Below the pieces are notes generated by a model. The model was given only the letters and a program-made list of their open reading frames with translations, searched no databases and was not told the origin of the DNA. Position numbers and translations under genes: made by a program. This document shows positions 1-8,316 of a stretch of 64,000 nucleotides of DNA, one piece after another (position 1 is the stretch's first letter; every line of letters begins with the position of its first letter). Source of the stretch: an uncultured Collinsella sp. (lineage in GTDB: Bacteria; Actinomycetota; Coriobacteriia; Coriobacteriales; Coriobacteriaceae); NCBI GenBank assembly GCA_958443265.1, contig CAUCKA010000004.1:1-64000 (forward strand), given 5' to 3'.

Positions 1-67
1 TGGAAAACGCTTCGCGTTTCCTCAGCTCCGCACCCTTGCGGGTTCGAATCCCATGAAATGGGCCCAA

Positions 68-98
68 ACAAAAAACGGTCCCCTTTCGAGGACCGTTT
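68..98 (-). terminator. Rho-independent terminator of tRNA-Val
   Basis: The palindrome ACGGTCC/GGACCGT with an 8-nt loop is followed, on the minus strand, by a run of six T. It lies just downstream of the minus-strand tRNA-Val and probably ends that transcript. Bases 1-67 contain a T-loop-like string (GGTTCGAATCC) but no complete gene that I can support. Confidence 0.7.
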
Positions 99-107
99 CC
101 AAATCAG

Positions 108-183
108 TGGTGGGCGATGAGGGATTCGAACCCCCAGCCTTGTGCGTGTAAAGCACCTGCGCTAACCGTTGCGCCAATCGCCC
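108..183 (-). tRNA. tRNA-Val (anticodon TAC)
   Basis: On the minus strand the 7-bp acceptor stem GGGCGAT/ATCGCCC, a D-arm, an anticodon loop reading TTTACAC (anticodon TAC), the T-loop GGTTCGAATCC and an encoded CCA end are all present. It reads GTN valine codons. It faces away from asnB; bases 184-370 between them hold the promoters of both and no further gene. Confidence 0.93.
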
Positions 184-370
184 GTGCGGAGAGAGTATAG
201 CAAAACAATCGCCTCATTCATCTCATATCCATTAAAGGTAACCGTCGCGTGTCACAGCGGAGCTGATTCAGTTGAGATTGCCTGAACATTCCGCCCCTCT
301 TTACGCCCTCGGGTATACTCAAAAGCTACTGATTCGATTTGATGCCCAGCAACAGCAGAGGGGATAGTAT

Positions 371-2251
371 ATGTGCGGTTTTGTCGGTTTTGTCGGTGGG
401 ACGGATAACCAATCCGAGGTGCTCACCAAGATGATGGACCGCATCGTCCATCGCGGTCCCGACATGGGCGGTCAGTTTATCGACGGCCGCGTTGCCCTCG
501 GCTTCCGCCGCCTGTCGATCCTCGACCTGACCGAGGCCGGCGCTCAGCCCATGGCCAATGAGGACGGCAGCGTCGTTATCGTCTTCAACGGCGAGATCTA
601 CAACTTCCAGGAGCTTCGCTCCGAGCTCGAGGCCAAGGGCTACAAGTTCCACTGCGGCGCCGACACCGAGAGCCTCCTGCACGGCTACGAGGAGTGGGGC
701 GAGGCCGTCCTCGATCGCCTGCGCGGTATGTACGCCTTCGTCATCTGGGACAAGAAGAAGAACAAGCTTTTTGGCGCCCGCGATATCTTTGGCATCAAGC
801 CGCTCTACTACTATCCCATGGCCGATGCGGGCGACGGCGCTCCGGGCGTGCTTTTTGGTTCCGAGATCAAGAGCTTCCTGGACTACCCGCACTTCCACAA
901 GGCGGTCAACAAAAAGGCTCTGCGTCCGTACATGACGTTGCAGTATTCGGCAACCGAGGAGACCTTCTTCGAGGGTGTCTACAAGCTGCCGCCGGCGCAT
1001 TACTTTACCGTAGACATCCCGACCGGCAAGATGAACATCGAGCGCTACTGGGATTGCGATTACTCTGCCGTCGAGAAGCCGTTCGAGGAGTACGTCGACG
1101 AGCTGGACGAGGTCGTGCACGAGAGCGTCGAGGCCCATCGCATCGCCGACGTCAAGGTCGCGTCGTTCCTCTCCGGCGGCGTCGACTCCAGCTACATCGC
1201 CGCTTGCCTCATGCCCGACAAGACCTTCTCGGTGGGCTTCGATTACAAGAATTTCAACGAGACTAACTACGCCAAGGAGCTTTCCGATAAGCTCGGCGTC
1301 GAAAACGTTCGCAAGATGATTACCGCCGACGAGTTCTTCGGTGCGCTCGAGGACATCCAGTATCACATGGACGAGCCGCAGTCCAACCTGTCTTCCGTGC
1401 CGCTGTGGTTCTTGGCCGAGATGGCCCGCAAGGACGTCACCGTCGTGCTTTCGGGCGAAGGCGCCGACGAGCTCTTTGGCGGCTACGCCTACTACGAGGA
1501 CACGGTCCCAGTCCGCAAGTACAAAAAGATGGTGCCGCTGCCCATCCGTCGCGCGCTCGGTAACCTGGCGCTGCATATGCCGTACTTCAAGGGACATAAC
1601 TTCCTGGTCAAGGGTGCCGAGATCCCTGAGAAGTCGTTCCTGGGACAGGCTCTGGTATGGCCGGAGCGCGAGGTCGACGGCGTGCTCAAGCCCGAGTACA
1701 ACACCGGCGATGGCGCCTTCGAGCTTGCCGCTCCCATCTATGCGCGCGTGAAGGGTCAGCCCGAGCTGGTCAAGAAGCAGTACCTGGACATGAACATGTG
1801 GCTTCCGGGCGACATTCTGCTCAAGGCCGACAAGATGTGCATGGCGCACTCGCTGGAGCTGCGCGTGCCCTTCCTGGACCGCAAAGTCATGGAGTTCGCC
1901 GAGCACATTCCCGACCGCTACCGCATCAACGAGAACGGCAACAAACAGGTACTCCGCCACGCTGCCAACAAGTCGCTGCCCGATGAGTGGGCCACCCGTC
2001 CCAAGGTGGGCTTCCCGGTGCCGATTGTCTACTGGCTGCGCGAGCAAAAGTGGTACGACTATGTCAAGGAGTACTTCACCGCGCCGTGGGCAAGCGAGTT
2101 CTTCGATACCGACGAGCTCATGCACCTGCTCGATCTGCACTTTGCGGGCAAGGGCGATTTCCAGCGCAAGATCTATACGCCGCTCGTGTTCTTGGTGTGG
2201 TACAAGCGCTTCTTTATCGACGAGGGCCAGCCTTCTGTTCAGGCTGCCTAG
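371..2251 (+). CDS. asnB: Asparagine synthase (glutamine-hydrolysing)
   Basis: Makes asparagine from aspartate, ATP and glutamine in the cytosol. The protein has 626 residues, the usual length. It starts Met-Cys-Gly-Phe: after Met removal Cys2 is the glutaminase nucleophile, which fixes the start at 371. The N-terminal class II amidotransferase domain (about 1-210) contains the RRLSILDL segment. The synthetase domain has the pyrophosphate-binding PP-loop SGGVDSS at 268-274. The gene stands alone, ending in a strong terminator 26 bases after its stop. Asparaginyl-tRNA synthetase is also encoded in this window, so the asparagine made can be charged directly. No oddities seen. Confidence 0.96.
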   Translation: MCGFVGFVGGTDNQSEVLTKMMDRIVHRGPDMGGQFIDGRVALGFRRLSILDLTEAGAQPMANEDGSVVIVFNGEIYNFQELRSELEAKGYKFHCGADTESLLHGYEEWGEAVLDRLRGMYAFVIWDKKKNKLFGARDIFGIKPLYYYPMADAGDGAPGVLFGSEIKSFLDYPHFHKAVNKKALRPYMTLQYSATEETFFEGVYKLPPAHYFTVDIPTGKMNIERYWDCDYSAVEKPFEEYVDELDEVVHESVEAHRIADVKVASFLSGGVDSSYIAACLMPDKTFSVGFDYKNFNETNYAKELSDKLGVENVRKMITADEFFGALEDIQYHMDEPQSNLSSVPLWFLAEMARKDVTVVLSGEGADELFGGYAYYEDTVPVRKYKKMVPLPIRRALGNLALHMPYFKGHNFLVKGAEIPEKSFLGQALVWPEREVDGVLKPEYNTGDGAFELAAPIYARVKGQPELVKKQYLDMNMWLPGDILLKADKMCMAHSLELRVPFLDRKVMEFAEHIPDRYRINENGNKQVLRHAANKSLPDEWATRPKVGFPVPIVYWLREQKWYDYVKEYFTAPWASEFFDTDELMHLLDLHFAGKGDFQRKIYTPLVFLVWYKRFFIDEGQPSVQAA

Positions 2252-2277
2252 CCTCGGCTTACGAACGCCTGCGCGTA

Positions 2278-2302
2278 ACGGCTCCTCCGGGAGCCGTTTT
2301 TG
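2278..2302 (+). terminator. Terminator after asnB
   Basis: AACGGCTCC/GGAGCCGTT with a 4-nt loop and a T-run. It separates asnB from murE. Confidence 0.85.
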
Positions 2303-2363
2303 CGCGAGCATGTTTCAGTTACTATGAAAACCGTCCCTGCCAAATGGCTGAGAAAGGCGAAAG

Positions 2364-3926
2364 ATGCACCATTCGGATTCCGCGACCGTGACCACGGTCG
2401 ATACGCTTGCCAAGCTTCTCGATGTGTGCGGCGAGCTGCGCGCATCGGAGCAGGTTGACGGGCGTGCCGTGACCGGCTGTTCGTTTGATTCGCGCGCGGT
2501 TTCGGCAGGTGACGTGTTCTTTTGCAAGGGCGCTGCCTTTAAGCCTGCGTTTTTGAGCATGGCGCTCGATTCGGGCGCCGTCGCATTTGTGTGCGAGGAG
2601 TCGCTGGTCGAGTCTCTGGAGCCGCTGGCGAAAGAGAACGGTGCTGCGATGCTGGTTGTTGATAGCGTACGCACGGCGATGGCGCTGTTGCCGCCCGAGG
2701 TCTACGACCGTCCCGACCACGACGTTAAGATCGTGGGCATCACCGGTACCAAGGGAAAGACCACGGCCGCTTTTATGCTCCAGTCCATCATCAAGGCGGC
2801 GGGCGAGTCCTGCGGCATGATCGGCTCGGTGAACACCGACGATGGTATCGAGTGCTACGAGAGCACCAACACCACGCCCGAGGCCCCCGAGGTCTGGCGC
2901 CATATCGCCAACTGTCGCGCGTCTGGTCGCCAGTCCATGGTCATGGAGGTCTCAAGCCAGGCGCTTAAGTACCAGCGCGTCGAGAACCTGCCGTTTGACG
3001 TGGCGTGTTTCCTCAACATCGGGCGTGACCACATCTCACCGATCGAGCACCCGACCTTCGAGGATTATTTTGAGAGCAAGCTCAGGATCTTTGATCAGGC
3101 TAAGACCGCCGTAGTGAATCTGGGCACCGATGAAGTCGAACGCGTGCTGGAGGCCGCGTCGACGGCCGAGCACTTGGTGACCGTTGGCGTCGAGCATCCC
3201 GAGGCGAGCCTGTGGGCAAGCGATGTCCGCATGGTCGGCTTTAACATCGAGTTTAACCTGCATGGCATGAGCGCCGACGAGCCCGAGGCGGGGGAGAAGG
3301 TCCTGCTGGGTATTGCGGGAGACTTTAACGTGGAGAACGCGCTGGTCGCTATCGCCGCCGCGCGCGAGATTGGCATCGGAATCGATGCCATCAAGAAGGG
3401 CCTCTCCAAGCTGCGTGTGCCGGGCCGCATGGAGGTCGTGGAGTCGCAGGATGGACGCGTGCTTTGCGTTGTTGACTACGCTCACAACCAACTTTCGTTC
3501 CGCTCGCTCTTTTCGTCGGTCAAGCGCGCGTTTCCCGCCAGTCCGGTCATTGCGCTGTTTGGTGCTGCTGGAGGCAAGGCGCAGGAGCGCCGTGAGCAGC
3601 TTCCGCGCGAGGCCGCACCATATTCTGATCTGCTGATCTTTACCAACGAGGATCCGGCTCACGAGGACCCGATGAAGGTCTGTCGCGAGCTTGCCGAGCA
3701 TGTTCCCGACGATACGCCGAACGAGATCATCCTCGACCGTGAAGCCGCTGTGCATGCGGCGTTCAAGGCGGCGCGCGAGGAGTACGTCAACCCCAATGCT
3801 CCCACCATTGTCTTGCTGCTGGCAAAGGGTGACGAGGAGCTCATGCACGTGGGCGACGAGTTCGTACCCATCGAGAGCGATCTTTCGCTTGCCAATCGTT
3901 TAATCGATGTTACCCAGTTTGACTAA
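2364..3926 (+). CDS. murE: UDP-MurNAc-tripeptide synthetase (MurE)
   Basis: Adds the third amino acid of the peptidoglycan stem peptide to UDP-MurNAc-Ala-Glu in an ATP-dependent ligase reaction. It has 520 residues, slightly longer than most MurE. The Mur ligase P-loop GITGTKGKTT is at 125-134, followed by the STNTTPEAPE substrate segment, the central domain and the C-terminal domain. The amino-acid-selecting loop, DNPR in diaminopimelate-adding enzymes, reads NEDPAHEDP here (428-436). It lacks the arginine that binds the second carboxylate of meso-DAP, so lysine or ornithine is the more likely substrate (inference). The start is ATG with a GAAAGG-type ribosome site 9-12 bases upstream. Confidence 0.92.
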   Translation: MHHSDSATVTTVDTLAKLLDVCGELRASEQVDGRAVTGCSFDSRAVSAGDVFFCKGAAFKPAFLSMALDSGAVAFVCEESLVESLEPLAKENGAAMLVVDSVRTAMALLPPEVYDRPDHDVKIVGITGTKGKTTAAFMLQSIIKAAGESCGMIGSVNTDDGIECYESTNTTPEAPEVWRHIANCRASGRQSMVMEVSSQALKYQRVENLPFDVACFLNIGRDHISPIEHPTFEDYFESKLRIFDQAKTAVVNLGTDEVERVLEAASTAEHLVTVGVEHPEASLWASDVRMVGFNIEFNLHGMSADEPEAGEKVLLGIAGDFNVENALVAIAAAREIGIGIDAIKKGLSKLRVPGRMEVVESQDGRVLCVVDYAHNQLSFRSLFSSVKRAFPASPVIALFGAAGGKAQERREQLPREAAPYSDLLIFTNEDPAHEDPMKVCRELAEHVPDDTPNEIILDREAAVHAAFKAAREEYVNPNAPTIVLLLAKGDEELMHVGDEFVPIESDLSLANRLIDVTQFD

Positions 3927-4037
3927 TGAACTGCGATGAGGGCGGCGTCCCGAGCGCGCTGCCGTTGCAAGCGCGTTTCCCCTCAAGCGAGGCGCGCCGC
4001 CTAAGACCAGAAGCCCCTTCTACGTAATGGAGTGACC

Positions 4038-4949
4038 ATGTCCCACAATACCCTGCCGACCGTCGCTGAGCTTTCGGGCGAGATGCGCGAGCGTCTTGCC
4101 AAGGTTAAGTACGTCTTTACCGACCTGGACGCCACCATGCTCGCGCCCGGCTCGTGCGTGCTGCGCGACAACGACGGCAATCCCTCGACCAAGCTCGTCG
4201 AGGCTGTCGTGGCACTTGCCCGCGCTGGTATTCAGGTGGTTCCCACCTCGGGCCGCAACCGCACCATGATCCACGAGGATGCGCGCGTGCTCGGCCTCAA
4301 CTCCTACATCGGCGAGATGGGTGGCCTGGTCATGTACGATCTCAAGGCCAACGATTGGGAGTATCTGACCGGCGATATGCCCTACGACCCCGCCTGCGGC
4401 TTCACGCCACATCAGGTGATCGAGCAGACTGGCGTGTGCGAGAAGATTCTCGCCCGCTGGCCGCATAAGATCGAGTACCACAACGACATGTCGACTGGCT
4501 ACAAGTACCGCGAGGTCACCGTCGGCATGCGCGGCGATGTGCCCGACGACGAGGTCCAGGCCATCCTGGACGAGGCCGGCTGCGGTCTGGTCTGGGCCTG
4601 CAACGGCCACCTGACGCATCTGTCCAAGCCGACGACGCTCGAGCTCGAACGCGTCGAGGATGGCCGCGCGTTTAACATCAATCCCGCCGGCCTCAACAAG
4701 GGCGTTGCCATCGCGCGTTTCTGCGAGCACCTAGGGATCGAGCGCGAGGAGACGCTCGCGCTCGGCGATTCCGAGTCCGACTTCTACATGGCTGACCACG
4801 TGGGCACGTTCTGCCTGGTCGAGAACGGTTTGACCAGCGCCGGCGCGCCCGAGTTCCTGGATACCTGCGATAACGCCTACGTCACGCGCGGCAAGATTGT
4901 CGACGGCTGGGCGGCAACGGCAGAGCTGCTCGTCGCGGCTCGTTCGTAG
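4038..4949 (+). CDS. HAD-superfamily phosphatase (Cof-type)
   Basis: Haloacid dehalogenase-type hydrolase of 303 residues. Motif I is FTDLDAT with the aspartates at 29 and 31, motif II is the TSGR segment near 75, and the C-terminal acidic motif is LGDSESD. The large cap between motifs II and III fits Cof-like sugar-phosphate or nucleotide phosphatases, so the substrate cannot be named. I start at ATG 4038, five bases after GGAG; an in-frame GTG at 4032 overlaps that ribosome site and is less likely. It is followed at short distance by murI. The 110 bases after murE hold no gene. Confidence 0.85.
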   Translation: MSHNTLPTVAELSGEMRERLAKVKYVFTDLDATMLAPGSCVLRDNDGNPSTKLVEAVVALARAGIQVVPTSGRNRTMIHEDARVLGLNSYIGEMGGLVMYDLKANDWEYLTGDMPYDPACGFTPHQVIEQTGVCEKILARWPHKIEYHNDMSTGYKYREVTVGMRGDVPDDEVQAILDEAGCGLVWACNGHLTHLSKPTTLELERVEDGRAFNINPAGLNKGVAIARFCEHLGIEREETLALGDSESDFYMADHVGTFCLVENGLTSAGAPEFLDTCDNAYVTRGKIVDGWAATAELLVAARS

Positions 4950-5002
4950 CGCGGTCCTATCGTTCTGAGCCATATCTTTTCGAGAGAGAATCTGGTGAGG
5001 TA

Positions 5003-5887
5003 ATGTCCGATATCGAGAATCTGGCCGGGGACACGCGCCCCATTGGCGTGTTCGACTCGGGCCTGGGCGGTCTGACGGTTGCGCGCGCGATTGCGACGGC
5101 GTTGCCGCACGAGTCCGTCTACTACTTTGGCGACACCAAACGCTGCCCGTATGGCACCCGCACCGAGGACGAGGTGCGTTCGTTTGCACTGCAGGCGGGC
5201 CGTTGGCTGTCGAAGCACGACGTCAAGATCATGGTCATCGCCTGCAATACAGCGACCGCTGCGGCCTTGCGTTTGGCCCAGCAGGTGCTCGACGTCCCCG
5301 TCATCGGTGTGATCGCACCGGGCGCACGCGCGGCAATCAACAGCACCCGCACGCGCCGGGTGGGCGTGCTCGCCACCAACCTCACCATTCGCTCGGGTGC
5401 TTACACGCGCGCCATTCAGGACCTGGATGCCGGTGTTGACGTATACGGCTGCCCTGCCTCGAGCTTTGTCGAGGTCGTTGAGCACGAGCTCGCCTCGGGT
5501 GCGCATCTGCAGGAGCAGTGGCTTGAGAACGAGGACATCTTCGATACGCCTGCCGTGCGTGCGCTGGTGGGTGCCACGGTTGAGCCGCTGCGCGACCACG
5601 GTATCGATACCGTGGTGCTCGGCTGTACGCATTTTCCGCTGTTGGTGGGACCTATCCGTCATGCGCTGGGGCCTGGGGTGCGCGTCGTGAGTTCCGCCGA
5701 GGAGACCACGCGCGAGCTGACCGATATCCTCACGCGCCGCGAGCAGCTGGCGGGCGACGCCGCCGAGCCGCAGCATCGTTTTGCAACGACGGCCGATAAC
5801 ATTGCCGAGTTTGCGGTGGCGGGCAGCTTTATCTTTGGCCAGCCGCTCAAGAGCATTGAGCATATCGATATCGACGAACTGAAATAG
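5003..5887 (+). CDS. murI: Glutamate racemase
   Basis: Interconverts L- and D-glutamate, supplying D-Glu for peptidoglycan; this links it functionally to murE 1 kb upstream. At 294 residues it is slightly longer than average. The N-terminal PIGVFDSGLGGLTV motif is intact. The two catalytic cysteines appear in ACNTATAAAL (N-terminal half) and LGCTHFPLL (C-terminal half), and DTKRCPYG is the expected substrate loop. ATG 5003 follows a GGTGAGG ribosome site. It heads a run of short-spaced genes continuing with rph, rdgB and dtd. Confidence 0.96.
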   Translation: MSDIENLAGDTRPIGVFDSGLGGLTVARAIATALPHESVYYFGDTKRCPYGTRTEDEVRSFALQAGRWLSKHDVKIMVIACNTATAAALRLAQQVLDVPVIGVIAPGARAAINSTRTRRVGVLATNLTIRSGAYTRAIQDLDAGVDVYGCPASSFVEVVEHELASGAHLQEQWLENEDIFDTPAVRALVGATVEPLRDHGIDTVVLGCTHFPLLVGPIRHALGPGVRVVSSAEETTRELTDILTRREQLAGDAAEPQHRFATTADNIAEFAVAGSFIFGQPLKSIEHIDIDELK

Positions 5888-5942
5888 ATATAAGGGCACC
5901 GACCAAAGGCTCACGTCCACCTTTTGCCGAAAGGATTTTTCT

Positions 5943-6668
5943 ATGGAGTATATGCAGGTCAATCGCGCCAACGGCCGCGCCGCCGATGAGCTGCGCCCCA
6001 TCAAGCTTACTCGCGACGTCATGAAGCACGCCCACGGTTCGTGCCTGGCCGAGTTTGGCGATACACACGTGCTGTGCGCTGCCACCATCGAGGAGGGCGT
6101 GCCGGGCTGGCGCAAGGGCGCCAAGGCCGGTTGGGTAACGGCGGAGTACGCCATGTTGCCGGCATCGACCGGCAAGCGCTGCAAGCGCGAGCACGCCAAC
6201 CGCAAGGGCCGCTCCATGGAGATCGAGCGCCTCATTGGCCGCAGCCTGCGTACCGTCGTCAACATGAAGGCGCTTGGCGAGTACACCGTCACCGTCGACT
6301 GCGACGTGATCCAGGCCGATGGCGGCACGCGAACGGCGAGCATTACCGGCGCCTGGGTGGCACTGCACGACGCCCTTGCCATGTGGGTCGAGGCAGGTAA
6401 GCTCGAGCGCATCCCGCTCACGGGCCAGGTGGCTGCCATCTCCATGGGCGTTGTCGATGGCAACACCCTGCTCGACCTGGATTATTCCGAGGACAGTCAC
6501 GCCGAGGTCGACATGAACCTTGTCGCCGCCGATACCGGTGAGATGATCGAGCTCCAGGGCACTGGCGAGCAGGCGCCCTTCGACCGCAAGCGCCTCAATG
6601 CCCTGCTCGATTTGGGCGACAAGGGCATTGCCGAGCTCATCGAGCTCCAGCGCCAAGCCCTCGCCTAA
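5943..6668 (+). CDS. rph: Ribonuclease PH
   Basis: Phosphorolytic 3'-5' exoribonuclease that trims tRNA 3' ends, acting as a cytosolic hexamer. It has 241 residues, full length. Family features are the N-terminal RPIKLTRDVMKHAHGSCLAE block, the basic segment GKRCKREHANRKGRSMEIER and GRSLRTVVN. It is complete, unlike the frameshifted rph of E. coli K-12. ATG 5943 has AAGGA seven bases upstream; an in-frame ATG at 5952 is less well placed. Its stop codon runs directly into a GGGACAGG hairpin. The murI-rph-rdgB order is common in Gram-positive bacteria. Confidence 0.95.
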   Translation: MEYMQVNRANGRAADELRPIKLTRDVMKHAHGSCLAEFGDTHVLCAATIEEGVPGWRKGAKAGWVTAEYAMLPASTGKRCKREHANRKGRSMEIERLIGRSLRTVVNMKALGEYTVTVDCDVIQADGGTRTASITGAWVALHDALAMWVEAGKLERIPLTGQVAAISMGVVDGNTLLDLDYSEDSHAEVDMNLVAADTGEMIELQGTGEQAPFDRKRLNALLDLGDKGIAELIELQRQALA

Positions 6669-6705
6669 CCTGCCAAAAAGGGACAGGTTTATTTTGGCAG
6701 GTTTT
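6667..6705 (+). repeat. GGGACAGG-loop hairpin, copy 1 (abuts rph stop)
   Basis: AACCTGCCAAAA and TTTTGGCAGGTT form a 12-bp stem whose loop carries AGGGACAGG. The element starts inside the rph stop codon and reads in the direction of rph. The same sequence recurs, inverted, at 52946-52985 after a minus-strand gene. It ends in a T-run, so it may also terminate transcription. Confidence 0.8.
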
Positions 6706-6811
6706 ATCTGGGAAAACGTCGAAGTATAAGACTGCCGCTGATTAAGAGGGGGAGAGGCCGAGGCCTCGCCGTCCTCAACACGGCATTGCTATAGAGACAA
6801 GGAGGCCAGCT

Positions 6812-7453
6812 ATGGCACTTGAGAAGATCGACATCGACACTCTCGACCCGGCGGCGACCATCGTCGTGGCAACGGGTAACGCCCATAAGCTCACCGAGAT
6901 CGAGGCCATTTTGGGCAAGGTTATGCCCGAGGTTCGTTTTGTGGCGCTCGGCCAGCTGGGCGATTTTGAGGACCCCGAGGAAAACGGCACGACGTTTTTG
7001 GAGAACGCCATCATCAAGGCGCAGGCTGCCGTCGAGGAGACGGGGCTCATGGCCATTGCCGACGATTCGGGCCTGGTCGTCGACGCGCTGGACGGTGAGC
7101 CCGGTGTGTATAGCGCGCGCTACGCGGGCGTTCACGGCGACGATGCCGCCAACAATGCCATGCTGCTCGTGAATCTGGAGGGCGTGGCCGACGAGGACCG
7201 CACTGCACGCTTTATGAGCGTCGTCGCGCTCATCGACACGGACGGTTTGGTCACCTATGGTGAGGGCACCTGCGAGGGCGCTATCGCACACGAGGGCCGC
7301 GGCGATCACGGCTTTGGCTACGACCCGCTGTTCCTGCCGGTCGACACGCCGGGCAAGACCATGGCCGAGCTGACGGCGGACGAGAAGAACGCCATCAGCC
7401 ATCGTTTCCACGCGCTCGAGCATCTGTCCGCCAAACTGACGGGCGAGGAGTAG
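6812..7453 (+). CDS. rdgB: XTP/dITP diphosphatase (RdgB/HAM1)
   Basis: Removes non-canonical purine nucleotides (XTP, ITP, dITP) from the pool by hydrolysing them to monophosphates. It has 213 residues. The HAM1 signature ATGNAHKLTEI is at about 20-30 and the metal-binding stretch DDSGLVVDAL follows near 85; the SHR motif near the C-terminus (ISHRFHAL) is present. About 10 extra N-terminal residues precede the core. ATG 6812 has GGAGG six bases upstream. Only three bases separate its stop from dtd, so the two are co-transcribed. Confidence 0.95.
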   Translation: MALEKIDIDTLDPAATIVVATGNAHKLTEIEAILGKVMPEVRFVALGQLGDFEDPEENGTTFLENAIIKAQAAVEETGLMAIADDSGLVVDALDGEPGVYSARYAGVHGDDAANNAMLLVNLEGVADEDRTARFMSVVALIDTDGLVTYGEGTCEGAIAHEGRGDHGFGYDPLFLPVDTPGKTMAELTADEKNAISHRFHALEHLSAKLTGEE

Positions 7454-7456
7454 GCC

Positions 7457-7903
7457 GTGCGTGCGGTGGTGCAGCGCGTGCTCGACGCCGGCGTGACGGT
7501 CGACGGCGAGTGCGTGGGCCGCATTGGACGCGGCTATCTGGTGCTGCTGGGCGTGGGCCACGGCGACACGCGCGCCGAGGCCGAGAAGCTGTGGGGCAAG
7601 CTCCGGGGCTTGCGCATTAACGAGGACGAGAACGGCAAGACCAACCTGGCACTTGCCGATGTCGACGGCGAGGTTCTCGTGGTGTCGCAGTTCACGCTGT
7701 TCGCCGATTACCGGCACGGCCGCCGCCCATCGTTTACCGATGCAGGCGCCCCCGATGTCGCCAACGAGCTCTACGAGTACTTCCTGACGCTTGTGCGCGA
7801 GGACGTCGAGCACGTGGCGCATGGCATCTTCGGCGCCAATATGAAGGTCGACCTCGTCAACGACGGTCCATTCACCATAGTCCTCGATACCGACAATCTG
7901 TAA
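7457..7903 (+). CDS. dtd: D-aminoacyl-tRNA deacylase
   Basis: Hydrolyses D-amino acids, and Gly mischarged on tRNA-Ala, from tRNA. It has 148 residues, the family length. It starts with GTG at 7457; the ribosome site is the GAGGAG overlapping the rdgB end. The active-site motif SQFTLFAD and the GRRPSF motif are present, and the C-terminal Gly-Pro motif reads VNDGPFTI. Its position at the end of murI-rph-rdgB makes it the last gene of the operon. A small AGTAGCCAAATTGGCTACT hairpin overlaps its stop. Confidence 0.95.
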   Translation: MRAVVQRVLDAGVTVDGECVGRIGRGYLVLLGVGHGDTRAEAEKLWGKLRGLRINEDENGKTNLALADVDGEVLVVSQFTLFADYRHGRRPSFTDAGAPDVANELYEYFLTLVREDVEHVAHGIFGANMKVDLVNDGPFTIVLDTDNL

Positions 7904-7920
7904 GTAGCCAAATTGGCTAC

Positions 7921-7950
7921 TTGCGCGTGGTCGCAACAGGGTGCTATAGT
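7921..7950 (+). promoter_or_regulatory. Promoter of veg-ispE
   Basis: TTGCGC (7921-7926) and TATAGT (7945-7950) are spaced 18 bases; the -10 is extended by TGC. It lies about 70 bases upstream of veg. Confidence 0.55.
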
Positions 7951-8017
7951 ATTAGAGTTTTGTCTATCTTAGGGGTATTATCCCCTTTTTGAATTGCACC
8001 TTCTGGAGGCCCTGTTC

Positions 8018-8314
8018 ATGGAAGAGATGGAAGTCAATCACGTCGACGACATCCACGAGAAGCTGACCGATATGGTGGGCGATCGCGTTAAGGTGAAGGC
8101 CAACATGGGCCGCACCCGCGTCGTCGAGCGCATGGGCACCATCAAGAGCGTCCATCCGGCAGTCTTTATCGTCGAGGTCGACGAGCGCCGTGGCCGCAAG
8201 TCGCGTCAGTCCTACCAGTATATTGATGTTCTCACCGGCCAGGTCGAGCTGTTCGACCCCGAGAGCGGCGAGCACATTTTTACCCCGCTCGGCAATCAGC
8301 TCGAGGAGCACTAG
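8018..8314 (+). CDS. veg: Veg family protein
   Basis: Small protein of 98 residues in the Veg/DUF1021 family. In Bacillus subtilis Veg is highly transcribed and stimulates biofilm matrix genes; its biochemistry is not settled. Visible features are the VGDRVKVKANMGR stretch and an SH3-like beta-rich body ending in YIDVLTGQVELFD. I start at ATG 8018, eight bases after GGAGG, rather than at the upstream in-frame ATG 7994, which lacks a ribosome site. It lies directly before ispE, as in Bacillus, and has its own promoter. Confidence 0.85.
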   Translation: MEEMEVNHVDDIHEKLTDMVGDRVKVKANMGRTRVVERMGTIKSVHPAVFIVEVDERRGRKSRQSYQYIDVLTGQVELFDPESGEHIFTPLGNQLEEH

Positions 8315-8316
8315 CG

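Noticed and set aside
1..62. A T-loop-like string (GGTTCGAATCC) and a hairpin resembling a tRNA long variable arm.
   Set aside because: The T-stem does not pair properly, the would-be acceptor has no plausible partner and the 5' half is outside the window; too weak to call a tRNA.
326..2311. Very long open frame antisense to asnB, and similar long antisense frames over lysS, clpC, pepD, cysS and tuf.
   Set aside because: They mirror the strong G/C third-position bias of the real genes, have no ribosome sites and no recognisable domains.
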